DNA of 64,000 nucleotides from Treponema socranskii subsp. buccale (GTDB lineage Bacteria; Spirochaetota; Spirochaetia; Treponematales; Treponemataceae), in contig NZ_CP054258.1 in the NCBI RefSeq assembly GCF_024181585.1, forward strand, positions 496,001 through 560,000, read 5' to 3'. The translations under genes were made by a program, and so were the position numbers. The stretch's first letter is position 1; each line of letters begins with the position of its first letter. This document shows positions 29,780 through 38,654 of this stretch, piece by piece. Below the pieces are notes generated by a model. That model saw nothing but the letters and a program-made list of their open reading frames with translations, was not told the DNA's origin and did no database searches.

Positions 29780-30433
29780 GAGGGCAGGCAGCGCGTAAAT
29801 ATTCGGTATGCGAAAAACGCGTCCCTGCGCAAAGTCCGATTCACGTGCGGCATTTGAAGCCGAACTTTCACCTGCCGCACCGACGAGTACGGCATTTCCT
29901 CCGAGCGCCGTATAGCCGTCGATATATTTGCGTTGATCGTCCAAAAAGAGCGTGTCGCCGATCGTGCCTCCGCATTTTTCGAGCGCCCGACGATAAGCGC
30001 TTTCGTAGGGTTTGCCTTTGAAAGCGCAGTCGCGTATGTCGCAAATCGATTCGAACTCGTCGGCGACGTTCAGTTTTTCAAGTACGCGCTCGGCGTGTTC
30101 TCTCGGCGAATTTGTTAAAATCGATTTCGGCATATCGATCGATGTAAGGAGCGGGCGCAGGTTTTCATCGGCATCGAGTTCATCCGCTTCGCTTTCGGGA
30201 TGTATGTATGCCAAATAGCGTTCAATGTCCGTAAGGCCTTCGTGGCGCATCCATTCGAGCGTCGTCGAATAATGCGGCAGATTGGAAAGGCGTCTTTCAG
30301 CCGCCTCTTCGCGGCTGATGTGAAAAAAATCCGCAACGAGCGTAATCGTGCGCTCCAAAAAGCCCTTCGTCATATCGGACTCCGGTGCATAGAGCGTGCT
30401 GTCCAAATCGAATAAAAGGTGTGCGATTTCCAT
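29756..30433 (-). CDS. HAD-superfamily hydrolase, pyrimidine 5'-nucleotidase-like
   Basis: A 225-residue phosphatase. HAD motif I FDLDSTLY (catalytic Asp9, Asp11), motif II ILTNSP with Thr, Lys in AFKGKPYESAYRRAL, motif IV FLDDQRKYIDGY. The layout matches the SDT1/PPM1 pyrimidine 5'-nucleotidase group (Asp-Ser-Thr-Leu-Tyr), which dephosphorylates UMP or CMP; substrate is inferred only. It follows manC by 18 bases and is probably in its operon. Confidence 0.75.
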   Translation of the reverse strand: MEIAHLLFDLDSTLYAPESDMTKGFLERTITLVADFFHISREEAAERRLSNLPHYSTTLEWMRHEGLTDIERYLAYIHPESEADELDADENLRPLLTSIDMPKSILTNSPREHAERVLEKLNVADEFESICDIRDCAFKGKPYESAYRRALEKCGGTIGDTLFLDDQRKYIDGYTALGGNAVLVGAAGESSASNAARESDFAQGRVFRIPNIYALPALLQQIIDL

Positions 30434-30451
30434 ACCTTTGATAATTCCGTA

Positions 30452-31501
30452 TTATTTTAAAAATTGTTCGGCCGCTTTTTTCACTTCCTGCACGTACTGC
30501 ATATCGGCGATAAGAAGTCCGTCTTTCGACTCGATGACGACGCAGTTTTTTATACCGAGCAGTGCGACCGCTTTTCCGTCTTCCGTGTGAATGAGATTGC
30601 CGGATGCATCTTTGAAAAATGCGATGCCGTTTGCCGCGTTGCCGCTTTCGTCTTTTTCGGAAAGCTCCCACACTATGTTCCAAGAGCCGACGTCGCTCCA
30701 GCCCGCATCGAGCGGAATAACGACGGCGTTTTTCGTGCGTTCCATGACGGCGTAGTCGATCGAATTGCCCTGTACGGCTTCAAAATCGTTTTTATTGAGT
30801 TTAACGGCGGTATCCGTTCGTTCGGCGTTTTTGTACGCATCTTTTACGTGCGCAAGCATTTCCGGTACGAATGCTTTCATTTCCGCGAGGTACAGTTCGG
30901 CGGGGATTACAAACATACCGCTGTTCCAAAAATAATTTCCTTCCGCGGCGTATCGCCGGGCGGTCGCTTCATCCGGCTTTTCTTTGAACGCTTTGACCGG
31001 ACGTACATCTTCGAGCGTACCCGCTTCGGTTTCGATGTAGCCGTATCCGGTTTCCGCCCTCGTCGGCACGATACCGAACAGCGCGTATTTATTTTTCAGT
31101 GCGGCTTTATGCGCTTTTACGACCGCTTTTTGAAAGGAGGGCACGTTTAAAATCGTCGCGTCGGAGGGAAGGACGAGCATGAGACCGTCGCCTTCGTGCT
31201 CTCTGCAGTACAGCGCCGCTGCTGCAATCGCCGGTGCGGTATTTCGCGCGACCGGTTCGAGCATGACGGGGCGCTCCAGCTTACCGATATCCGAAAGCTG
31301 CGAGCGGACAAGAGCGATATGGTGTTCGTTGCAGATTACGAGCGGAGACGATATAAAATCGAGACCGTCGAGCCGCATGGCCGTCTGCTGAATCATCGTT
31401 CGTTTTGCATCCGTGAGCGGGAGAAATTGCTTGGGTACGTCGGGTGTCGAAAGCGGCCACAGGCGCGAGCCCGCACCGCCTGAAAGAATTACGGGCAACA
31501 T
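30452..31501 (-). CDS. manC: Mannose-1-phosphate guanylyltransferase
   Basis: Makes GDP-mannose from mannose-1-phosphate and GTP in the cytoplasm, for surface glycans. The 349-residue protein has the nucleotidyltransferase start MLPVILSGGAGSRLWPLS, the lysine-containing PKQFLPLT, EPVARNTAPAIA and the YGYIETE segment. It lacks the C-terminal cupin (phosphomannose isomerase) domain of bifunctional ManC. No Shine-Dalgarno site; TACAGT lies six bases before the ATG. The neighbour downstream is a HAD phosphatase. Confidence 0.92.
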   Translation of the reverse strand: MLPVILSGGAGSRLWPLSTPDVPKQFLPLTDAKRTMIQQTAMRLDGLDFISSPLVICNEHHIALVRSQLSDIGKLERPVMLEPVARNTAPAIAAAALYCREHEGDGLMLVLPSDATILNVPSFQKAVVKAHKAALKNKYALFGIVPTRAETGYGYIETEAGTLEDVRPVKAFKEKPDEATARRYAAEGNYFWNSGMFVIPAELYLAEMKAFVPEMLAHVKDAYKNAERTDTAVKLNKNDFEAVQGNSIDYAVMERTKNAVVIPLDAGWSDVGSWNIVWELSEKDESGNAANGIAFFKDASGNLIHTEDGKAVALLGIKNCVVIESKDGLLIADMQYVQEVKKAAEQFLK

Positions 31502-31507
31502 GAGATC

Positions 31508-31536
31508 ACTGTATCACGCTTGACGCCGAAGAGCAA
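31508..31536 (-). promoter_or_regulatory. Promoter of manC, leaderless type
   Basis: Minus strand TTGCTC (31531-31536), 17-base spacer, TACAGT (31508-31513), six bases, then the ATG at 31501. Confidence 0.55.
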
Positions 31537-31616
31537 GGCGTGTATTTAAACGCGTCGTATTTGTGCGATATGCACTTGCGTGTGAATCGAATACGAGCGC
31601 AGAGCATGAGCGTCTT

Positions 31617-32087
31617 TTAATTTTTTCGAGATGTGTACTTTCGTACGCCTTCGGTACGAGATGCGTTTTCGAGCGCCGAATCGAACGTGAGCAGCGGCAG
31701 CTGCAGCCGCCCGGAAAGTTCGAGATAGGATGCGTCGTAAAACGAAAGCGAGTGCTTATCGGCGAATTCTTGGATTCGCATCATGAGTGCAGCATCGCAG
31801 TTTCCGTCGATGACGATCGGAAGTTCGAACAAATCGTATTCGATTTCATGCCGCTCCGTTTTTGTAATGCGTTTGTGCGCCGCAATGTACAGGATATTGC
31901 CCATTTCATAAAAAAATATATTCGGCACAAAAAATTGCCCGTTTTGCGAAACGATTGCAGAAATCGCCTCACGCGCTTTTGAAAATCCCTGTTCGCGCGA
32001 AGTTTCTTTTCCCGTAAAAAGCCCGAGAAAATACGCTGCCATAAACGATGCATCAACGACGGCTGCCGGAGTGTTACGCTCTTCCAT
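31617..32087 (-). CDS. PIN-domain toxin (VapC-like ribonuclease)
   Basis: A 156-residue PIN-domain protein. Likely metal-binding acids: Asp in VVDASFMAAYF (about residue 12), Glu in FFYEMGNIL (about 61), Asp in LSFYDASYLEL (about 119) and Asp in LLTFDSALE (about 137). Such toxins cut specific RNAs. It overlaps the end of the antitoxin gene by 14 bases, the normal antitoxin-first arrangement. Confidence 0.85.
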   Translation of the reverse strand: MEERNTPAAVVDASFMAAYFLGLFTGKETSREQGFSKAREAISAIVSQNGQFFVPNIFFYEMGNILYIAAHKRITKTERHEIEYDLFELPIVIDGNCDAALMMRIQEFADKHSLSFYDASYLELSGRLQLPLLTFDSALENASRTEGVRKYTSRKN

Positions 32088-32334
32088 CGGTTTTCCACTT
32101 GTTTATTTCTTTCAGACTGACGGGCTTGCCGCGCGAAGCGATGAGTTTTGCCCGTGCTTCGATACGGCGGCAGGCATCGCGCGCGCGTGTCGTATCGGCG
32201 GTTGCTTTTGTAAGCGTCGCGACGGGGCGGCCGTTTTTCGTTACGGTAACCGTAATGCCTTTTTCGATTTTACGGAGCAGTTCGGAAAAATGTGTTTTCG
32301 CGTCGAATGCACCGACTTCGATTGTACCCTGCAT
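32074..32334 (-). CDS. Phd/YefM-type antitoxin
   Basis: An 86-residue antitoxin. The N-terminal DNA-binding fold is clear (EVGAFDAKTHFSELLRKIEK, VTVTKNGRPVATL); the C-terminal half (RRIEARAKLIASRGKPVSLK) would wrap the PIN toxin. Strong GGAGGT precedes the ATG. Such pairs usually repress their own promoter. Confidence 0.88.
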   Translation of the reverse strand: MQGTIEVGAFDAKTHFSELLRKIEKGITVTVTKNGRPVATLTKATADTTRARDACRRIEARAKLIASRGKPVSLKEINKWKTDGRA

Positions 32335-32480
32335 ACACGTACCTCCGCTGCATATAAGATAACATAAAAAAATCGGAAAATCAACCGGTTGAAAAGACCG
32401 GTTGATTTAAATGGGTATCCTGAAAATTAGTCCTGATTCCACTGCGATACGTATGTAAAAAAATCCTTTCATCCGTTCTC

Positions 32481-32509
32481 TTCCCACTTCAAGCGCAATG
32501 TATTACAAT
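32481..32509 (+). promoter_or_regulatory. Promoter of aspS-apbE, leaderless type
   Basis: TTCCCA (32481-32486), 17-base spacer, TACAAT (32504-32509), eight bases, ATG at 32518. Confidence 0.5.
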
Positions 32510-32517
32510 GCGACATT

Positions 32518-34362
32518 ATGGAAAATTTAAAACGAAGCGTTACCTGCGGAGAACTCCGAAAAAGCGATGTCGGTAAAACCGTCGTCTTAAACGGCTGGGT
32601 GCACCGCACGCGCGATTTGGGCGGTATCTTTTTTATCAGTCTGCGCGACCGCTACGGCATAACGCAAGTGCTCGTCGGACCCGATGCGGCACAAAGCGTC
32701 AAAAAAACCGCGGCTTCGCTCAAAAGCGAATACTGCATTGCAGTGCGCGGCACCGTTTCCGCGCGGGGCGATAAAGACGTCAACGCCGATATGCCGACGG
32801 GTGAAATCGAAGTGGCGGCCTGCGATATCGAAATCTTTACGGCTTCCGATCCGCTGCCCTTTGCGATCGACGAAGTGCGCCAAAAGGACGGAACTGTCGT
32901 ATTGCCGAATGAAGATCTCCGTTTAAAATACCGCTATCTCGATCTGCGCCGTGCTCCGATGCAGCATCATATCATATTGCGCTCTCAAGTGACTTTCGCC
33001 GTCCGCGAATATCTTACGCAGCAGGGCTTTCTTGAAATCGAAACGCCGACTTTTATTAAATCGACGCCGGAAGGTGCGCGCGATTATCTCGTGCCTTCGC
33101 GCGTGCATGCGGGGAAATTTTATTCGCTGCCGCAAAGCCCGCAGCTGTACAAACAGCTTTTGATGGTTTCGGGTTTCGATAAATATTTTCAAATCGCCCG
33201 ATGTTACCGCGACGAAGATGCGCGCGGCGACCGGCAGCCTGAGTTTACGCAGATCGATATGGAGATGAGCTTTACCGACCGCGAAGAAGTGCTCGGCGTA
33301 ACCGAAGGCATGATGGGCTGGGTTTTTAAAAAGACGATGAACTTCGATTTGCCTCTGCGCTTCGACCGGCTTTCGTGGGAGGACGCGTTCGATTTGTACG
33401 GTTCGGATAAACCCGATCTCCGCTTCGATTTGAAAATGCAGGACGCGGCTTTTATGGCAGAACTCTCGGATTTCAACGCGTTCAAAGCGGGAGCTGCAAA
33501 CGCAGGGCGCGATATCGAACGGCACAAACGCTCGGCGATAAAAGCGCTCGTCGTCAAAAACGTCGCCGACAAGTACAGCCGGAAAATGATCGAAGCGCTC
33601 GAAGCGGCTGCAAAGACGTATAAAGCGAAGGGGCTCGCGTGGATGAAAGTCGACGGTGAGGGCGCGTTCGAAGGCGGCATCTCTAAATTCTATGCGGGCA
33701 AAGAAAAAGAGATTTGCGAAAAGCTCGGCGCCGAAAAAAACGATTTGCTTTTGTTTGTGAGCGACGAAAGATGGCAGACCGCCTGCGTCGCACTCGGTGC
33801 CGTGCGCAAGCAGCTCGGTAAAGAACTCGATCTCTATGATCCCCGTGATCGGTTTCACTTTGTGTGGATTATCGACTTTCCGTATTTTGCGTGGAACGAA
33901 GACGAGAGCAAGTGGGAAACGGAACACCACATGTTTACGCTTCCGCAAAAAAAATATTGGGATACGCTCGAGCGCGATCCGGGTGCCGTCAAAGGCGATC
34001 TCTACGATTTGGTACTCAACGGCTACGAGCTTGCATCCGGTTCCATGCGTATCAACGATCCCGAACTGCAAAAACGCATTTTTAAAATCGTCGGCTACAG
34101 CGAAGAGCGCGCGCAAAAAGCGTTCGGTTTTCTCGTGCGCGCATTTCAATTCGGAGCTCCTCCGCACGGCGGCATCGCACCGGGTCTCGACCGCCTTATC
34201 ATGCTCATGGAAGGGGAAGAGAGCATCCACGAAGTGATCGCCTTTCCGAAAAATAATTTGGCCGCTTCTCCGATGGACGAGAGTCCGAGCGAAGTGGAGC
34301 GGATACAGCTCGATGAACTGCACATCGCGGTAACCGAAAAGGAAGATGCAAAAGACGTATGA
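32518..34362 (+). CDS. aspS: Aspartyl-tRNA synthetase
   Basis: Class II synthetase of 614 residues, bacterial type. OB-fold anticodon-binding domain first (NGWVHRTRDLGGIFFISLRD), motif 1 region (RSQVTFAVREYLTQQGFLEI), motif 2 with FQIARCYRDEDARGDRQPEF, the bacterial GAD insert (about 300-430), and motif 3 GAPPHGGIAPGLDRLIMLM. No asparagine-specific features checked, so it could be non-discriminating. No ribosome-binding site; probably leaderless. apbE begins in its stop codon. Confidence 0.97.
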   Translation: MENLKRSVTCGELRKSDVGKTVVLNGWVHRTRDLGGIFFISLRDRYGITQVLVGPDAAQSVKKTAASLKSEYCIAVRGTVSARGDKDVNADMPTGEIEVAACDIEIFTASDPLPFAIDEVRQKDGTVVLPNEDLRLKYRYLDLRRAPMQHHIILRSQVTFAVREYLTQQGFLEIETPTFIKSTPEGARDYLVPSRVHAGKFYSLPQSPQLYKQLLMVSGFDKYFQIARCYRDEDARGDRQPEFTQIDMEMSFTDREEVLGVTEGMMGWVFKKTMNFDLPLRFDRLSWEDAFDLYGSDKPDLRFDLKMQDAAFMAELSDFNAFKAGAANAGRDIERHKRSAIKALVVKNVADKYSRKMIEALEAAAKTYKAKGLAWMKVDGEGAFEGGISKFYAGKEKEICEKLGAEKNDLLLFVSDERWQTACVALGAVRKQLGKELDLYDPRDRFHFVWIIDFPYFAWNEDESKWETEHHMFTLPQKKYWDTLERDPGAVKGDLYDLVLNGYELASGSMRINDPELQKRIFKIVGYSEERAQKAFGFLVRAFQFGAPPHGGIAPGLDRLIMLMEGEESIHEVIAFPKNNLAASPMDESPSEVERIQLDELHIAVTEKEDAKDV

Positions 34363-35504
34363 AAAACGTTTTCGGTTTTAATGAATTTAATAAAATCGAG
34401 AGGGGTCGCGCTTTAATAAAACGCTGTTTCGGAGTGCCTTTGTTCAGACAATATTTTCAAAACTCGATATTCGCCTTATTAATTATTATTTTTTCTATTT
34501 GCTTTGCTTCCTGCGAGCGTACTGCGGATCCGCGTACCGAAGCCCTCATGGGAACGGTGTGCACGGTGAACGCGTACGACGACGGCACGAAATCGCTGTA
34601 CGACGAACTCTTCGCACGGCTGCATGAAATCGATGAGACTTTCAGCGTCACTATCGACTCTTCGGAAATCTCCGCAATAAATAAAGCTGCCGGTGAACGA
34701 AGCGTTTCCGTTTCTTCCGATACGGCCTACGTCGTTAGATCTGCTCTCGCCTTTGCGGAACTCACCGGCGGCGCCTTCGACCCGACCGTCGGCCCGCTCG
34801 TAAAGCTGTGGGGCATCAATACCGATCACGCGCGCGTACCCGCACAGAGCGAAATCGATGCGGTGCTGCCCTTGATAAACTGGCGCGATGTTTCCGCAGC
34901 AGACGACAATACCGTCATGCTCAAGCGGCGCGGTATGGCGCTCGACTTGGGCGGCATCGTCAAAGGCTACGCTGCAGACGAATTGACGAAAATTTTAAAA
35001 GCGCGAAAAGTACGCCGCGCCATCGTCGATTTGGGCGGCAACATCTTCGTGTACGGCAAAAAAAAGGACGGCTCTCCGTGGCGTGTCGGCATTAAAGATC
35101 CGAACGATCCCGAAGGCGTGCCGGCTATCGTTTTGAATGTGGCAAATTCGACGATCGTGACGAGCGGCGTCTACGAGCGTTTTTTTACGGAAAACGGCGT
35201 ACGCTATCATCACATACTTGACGTAAAGACGGGATATCCTGCAGCCAGCGGTTTGCTTTCTTCGACGATCGTGTGCGAATCGAGCATGGCGGCCGACGCG
35301 CTTTCGACGAGCGTTTTCGTGCTCGGTAAAGAAGGCGGCATGGATCTGCTGCACAGGATACAGTCGTCGGCCGGTACGCCTCTTGCCGAGATTCCGGGGC
35401 TTCACGCGCAAGTGCTCGGCATATTTATCGAAGAAGACGGAAGCGTAAGCGCATCGAAAGCGCTTGAAGGTTCGCTCGAAGCGCCTGCCGTAAAGTTCGA
35501 ATAG
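34359..35504 (+). CDS. apbE: FAD:protein FMN transferase, lipoprotein
   Basis: ApbE attaches FMN to threonines of membrane flavoproteins such as Rnf or Nqr subunits, outside the inner membrane. Seen: MGTVCTVNAYDD, the FDPTVGPLVKLWG motif, GMALDLGGIVKGYAADEL, the DLGGNIFVYGKK segment and HHILDVKTGYPA. The lipobox FASC sits at residue 52 from the ATG (which overlaps the aspS stop). In-frame GTG 34434 or TTG 34440, the latter four bases after GGAG, would give a normal 25-residue lipoprotein signal, so the true start may be there. Confidence 0.92.
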   Translation: MKNVFGFNEFNKIERGRALIKRCFGVPLFRQYFQNSIFALLIIIFSICFASCERTADPRTEALMGTVCTVNAYDDGTKSLYDELFARLHEIDETFSVTIDSSEISAINKAAGERSVSVSSDTAYVVRSALAFAELTGGAFDPTVGPLVKLWGINTDHARVPAQSEIDAVLPLINWRDVSAADDNTVMLKRRGMALDLGGIVKGYAADELTKILKARKVRRAIVDLGGNIFVYGKKKDGSPWRVGIKDPNDPEGVPAIVLNVANSTIVTSGVYERFFTENGVRYHHILDVKTGYPAASGLLSSTIVCESSMAADALSTSVFVLGKEGGMDLLHRIQSSAGTPLAEIPGLHAQVLGIFIEEDGSVSASKALEGSLEAPAVKFE

Positions 35505-35598
35505 AGTCTCGCTTGCATACAGCACCGCTATGCGTATGCCGAAGCGGGACGGTTTGTTAAAATTGCAATGCGGCGTTCGGCTGCGGTTTTTGCGATCG

Positions 35599-36387
35599 TC
35601 AGCCTTTCCAATACGCTTCGGCTCTCGCGATGATTTTTGCAAGCGCCGAATCGTCCGAAGGAAGGGCAAAAAGACTCCCCGCGCCGCTTTCGGGATTTTG
35701 CCGAAGCGTTTCTTTTTTTTCGACGATGTACGCGCTCAACTCCGCGCTCAACTCCCGTGCAAAAAAGAGGGCGCGTTCTTTGAGCGCATCGGATGCCGCT
35801 GTTTGCAGCGTTTGCGGTGCGTCTCCCGCGCTTCCGGCGTCGGGCGTGCCGTCCGTCTGCCGCATATCTCCCGTACGGTTTACATTCCCTGCGCTTCCCG
35901 CATCGAGCGGGCTCGTTTGTTCCGCTTTACTTTCCGTGCTCGGCAGTTTTCCCTCCGCGGCGAATCGCGCGATAAAAGATGCCGTATCGTCCGCGATCTT
36001 TTGCGTTTCGCGTTCGGCCGCGCGTGCGGCTTCGGATGAAAAAAATTTGCTCGAATGGATAAACGCATACATTTGAAAGAGCGGTTCGATTTCGTACGAA
36101 CGGAAATACTGTTTGACGATTTTTGCGAGCGCGTCGGAAAACGAAAGCGGGGCGAGTGAATCCGCAGTTTCGGGAATAAAGCGGACGCCGCTCATATAGT
36201 CCGCGCAAAAATCGATCGCGGCTTCACAGATCGCATCTCTGCTCGAAAAGTGATTGTAGAGAGAGGCTTTGTTTACGCCGAGGAGAGAGGCGATGTCGGC
36301 GAGGGAGACGGCACCCGCGCTTTTTTCGAACGCACACGTGAGAAAGGCTTGTAGTATTTTATCGCGGTCGATCCGTTTTTTTGCCAT
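35599..36387 (-). CDS. TetR-family transcriptional regulator
   Basis: A 262-residue repressor, long for the family. N-terminal helix-turn-helix at about 8-55 (VSLADIASLLGVNKASLYNH, FSSRDAICEAAIDF). The ligand domain is split by a disordered insert at about 150-195 with repeated DAGSAGN / DAGSAGD pieces. Ligand and targets unknown. It faces pepF across a MITE copy. A TATAAT ends six bases before its ATG (36394-36399), with no ribosome-binding site. Confidence 0.85.
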   Translation of the reverse strand: MAKKRIDRDKILQAFLTCAFEKSAGAVSLADIASLLGVNKASLYNHFSSRDAICEAAIDFCADYMSGVRFIPETADSLAPLSFSDALAKIVKQYFRSYEIEPLFQMYAFIHSSKFFSSEAARAAERETQKIADDTASFIARFAAEGKLPSTESKAEQTSPLDAGSAGNVNRTGDMRQTDGTPDAGSAGDAPQTLQTAASDALKERALFFARELSAELSAYIVEKKETLRQNPESGAGSLFALPSDDSALAKIIARAEAYWKG

Positions 36388-36393
36388 GCCGTC

Positions 36394-36399
36394 ATTATA
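36394..36399 (-). promoter_or_regulatory. -10 box of the TetR gene, leaderless type
   Basis: Minus-strand TATAAT, then GACGGC and the ATG at 36387. The -35 region is poor (GATACA at 17 bases). Confidence 0.5.
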
Positions 36400-36471
36400 T
36401 CGAAAAGCGCCGTGCTTGTATCTACGATGACGACTTCAGAGCTGAAATACTTTTTTTATGCTGAAGCCCCG

Positions 36472-36480
36472 GCTGCTGTG
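36472..36480 (+). repeat. Target-site duplication of MITE copy 2 (left)
   Basis: GCTGCTGTG, repeated exactly at 36738-36746 on the other side of the element. Confidence 0.9.
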
Positions 36481-36737
36481 CAGGGCTTACGCATGAGAAT
36501 CTATATTCCTCAAAAAATAACCATTACCGTAAAAAATCGGCTGCACTCCCGGCAGCAGCCCTGCCGTTCGCCGCGGCAGACCGTGATTGGAATCGGACTG
36601 CGCGAACTTTTTTACCAAAAAGTTCGCTTGCCATCGGTCTGAGCGGCTCGGCGGCATTGCCGCTGCCTCGCGTTCCGCCTTTTTTATTTTATATTATGTC
36701 TCTTTTCTGTGTATACATTTTTCATGCGTAATCCCTG
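36481..36737 (-). mobile_element. MITE-like element, copy 2
   Basis: A 257-bp copy of the element at 8517-8951, in reverse orientation. Terminal repeats CAGGGcTTACGCATGA (36481-36496, one mismatch) and TCATGCGTAATCCCTG (36722-36737). It is flanked by a perfect 9-bp direct repeat GCTGCTGTG (36472-36480 and 36738-36746), the mark of transposition. It lacks the two internal insertions of copy 1 and may be nearer the basic form. It sits nine bases past the right duplication from the pepF -35 box. Confidence 0.88.
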
Positions 36738-36755
36738 GCTGCTGTGCGCTTTTTA

Positions 36756-36784
36756 TTGTGAGAACGTTCGATATACGCTATAAT
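36756..36784 (+). promoter_or_regulatory. Promoter of pepF, leaderless type
   Basis: TTGTGA (36756-36761), 17-base spacer, TATAAT (36779-36784), GACGGT, ATG at 36791. One of the clearest examples of this promoter-to-ATG spacing. Confidence 0.7.
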
Positions 36785-36790
36785 GACGGT

Positions 36791-38593
36791 ATGACACAGC
36801 ATTCAGTTCCGCTTCGAAAAGACGTTCCTTTTTCGGACAAATGGGATTTATCGTCGCTGTTCGCATCGGACGGCGATTGGGAAAAAGCGCTTTCGGAAAT
36901 CGAAACGCTCACCGAAAAAGCCGCCGCGTACAAAGGCAGGCTTTCCGAATCCGATAAAACGCTGCTTTCGGCGCTCAAAGCGTACGAAGCCGCCGACAAA
37001 AAACTCGAAGCCGTTTTCAATTACGCGAGTTTGCAGCTGACCGCGGATGAAACCGACTCCGCCGCTCAAAACAAAGAAGGGCGCGCGCGCATGGCGTACA
37101 CGAAATACCTCGCGGCAACGAGTTTTTTCAATCCCGAACTTCAATCGATACCGGATGAAAAGATACGGGCTTGGATGGAAGAAGACGCCTTCCGCGATTA
37201 CCGCGTCTTTTTGTCGAAACTGCTCCGTATGAAGCGTTTTGTTTTAAGCGAAAAAGAAGAGCGCATCATGTCGCTGCAAAGCGAAAGCGCATCCGCCGCA
37301 CACAAAGCTTTTACCGTGTTTACCGATGCCGATCTGCGCTTCGGCACGGTGACGGTCGGCGGAGCAGAAAAACCTTTGACGCAATCGACGTGGAGCGTGT
37401 TTATGGACAATCCCGATCGGAGCGTCCGCGAAAACGCATATAAAAAATTCTACGGCACTTTCGAAGCTTACGAGCACACGCTCGCATCCCTCTATTCGGG
37501 AAGCGTCAATCAGGACGTGTTTTCGATGCGAGCGCGAGGCTATGCGTCCTGCCTCGAAAAAGCGCTCTATCCCGACAATGTGCCCGTAAGCGTCTACCGC
37601 AATCTCATCGATACCGTACATAAAAATCTTCCCGCACTTCACGAGTATTACGCGCTCAGAAAAAAAGCGCTTCATCTTTCCGAACTGCGCCACTGGGACG
37701 TATACGTGCCGCTCGTCAAAAACGTGCGCACGAACACGAGTTACGAAAAAGCGGTCGAAATATGCCGCGAAGCGCTTTCTCCTCTCGGAAGCGAATATAC
37801 CGACCGGCTCTGCAGCGGACTTCTCGGCGGCTGGGTCGACCGCTATGAAAACAAAGGAAAGAGAAGCGGCGCGTTTTCAAGCGGCGTATACACGGGAAAT
37901 CCGTTTATCCTGCTCAACTACAAAGACGACGTCATCCGCGACGTGTTTACGATGGCGCATGAAGGCGGGCATTCGATGCACACGTGGTATTCGGTGCACG
38001 CGAATCCCTATATGCAGTACAACTACACGATTTTCGAAGCCGAAGTCGCATCGACGTTCAACGAAGAACTCGTGTTCCGCTATCTTTTAAAACGAGCGGA
38101 AACCGACGATATGAAAGCCTATCTCCTCGCAACTCATGCGGGCGACATACTCGCGACGCTGTACCGCCAGACGATGTTCGCCGAATACGAATTGAAAGCG
38201 CACGAATTCGTCGAGGCGGGAGAGCCGCTTTCGGCGGAACTGCTTCGTAAAACCTATCGATCGCTTCTCGAAAAGTATTTCGGAAGCGAAATGCATTTTG
38301 AAACAAACAGCGATATGGAAGGCTTGCGTATCCCGCATTTTTACAGCGCGTTTTACGTATACAAATACGCAACGGGGATTTCGGCGTCTCTTGCGCTTGC
38401 CGAGCGCGTATTGAACGGAGGCAAAACCGAACGCGACGATTATTTCGGTTTTTTGAAATCGGGAGGTTCCCGCTACCCGATCGAATCGCTCAAAATCGCA
38501 GGCGTCGACATGAGCGAAAGCAAGCCGATCGAAGACGCGTGCGCCGTATTCGCGCGCATCGTAAAAGAGCTTTCGGCCCTGCTTAAGATTTAG
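36791..38593 (+). CDS. Oligoendopeptidase F family M3 metallopeptidase
   Basis: A 600-residue cytoplasmic zinc peptidase that trims oligopeptides. The N-terminal helical domain (WDLSSLFASDGDWEKALSEI) is followed by the catalytic HEGGHSMH, with HExxH-type ligands at about 390-394 and the third ligand Glu in FEAEVASTFNE. C-terminal GISASLALAERV is also typical. The frame stays open through the MITE upstream, but the ATG at 36791 fits both family start and promoter. Substrates unknown; downstream deaminase is 61 bases away. Confidence 0.93.
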   Translation: MTQHSVPLRKDVPFSDKWDLSSLFASDGDWEKALSEIETLTEKAAAYKGRLSESDKTLLSALKAYEAADKKLEAVFNYASLQLTADETDSAAQNKEGRARMAYTKYLAATSFFNPELQSIPDEKIRAWMEEDAFRDYRVFLSKLLRMKRFVLSEKEERIMSLQSESASAAHKAFTVFTDADLRFGTVTVGGAEKPLTQSTWSVFMDNPDRSVRENAYKKFYGTFEAYEHTLASLYSGSVNQDVFSMRARGYASCLEKALYPDNVPVSVYRNLIDTVHKNLPALHEYYALRKKALHLSELRHWDVYVPLVKNVRTNTSYEKAVEICREALSPLGSEYTDRLCSGLLGGWVDRYENKGKRSGAFSSGVYTGNPFILLNYKDDVIRDVFTMAHEGGHSMHTWYSVHANPYMQYNYTIFEAEVASTFNEELVFRYLLKRAETDDMKAYLLATHAGDILATLYRQTMFAEYELKAHEFVEAGEPLSAELLRKTYRSLLEKYFGSEMHFETNSDMEGLRIPHFYSAFYVYKYATGISASLALAERVLNGGKTERDDYFGFLKSGGSRYPIESLKIAGVDMSESKPIEDACAVFARIVKELSALLKI

Positions 38594-38654
38594 CGAAAAT
38601 GTGCCGATATATATAAAGTCGGATTTTTTGCGGAAAATCTTACGGAGATTATAA

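Noticed and set aside
32923-34323. Long open frame antisense to aspS (466 codons); similar long frames antisense to tuf (13957-15420), dnaE (5586-6845) and glgP (57175-58713)
   Set aside because: They mirror strongly coding genes, have no recognisable domains and no start signals, and arise from the codon usage of the sense strand.
36587-36790. N-terminal extension of the pepF product into the MITE
   Set aside because: The frame is open by chance through the element; the promoter and the family start both place the ATG at 36791.
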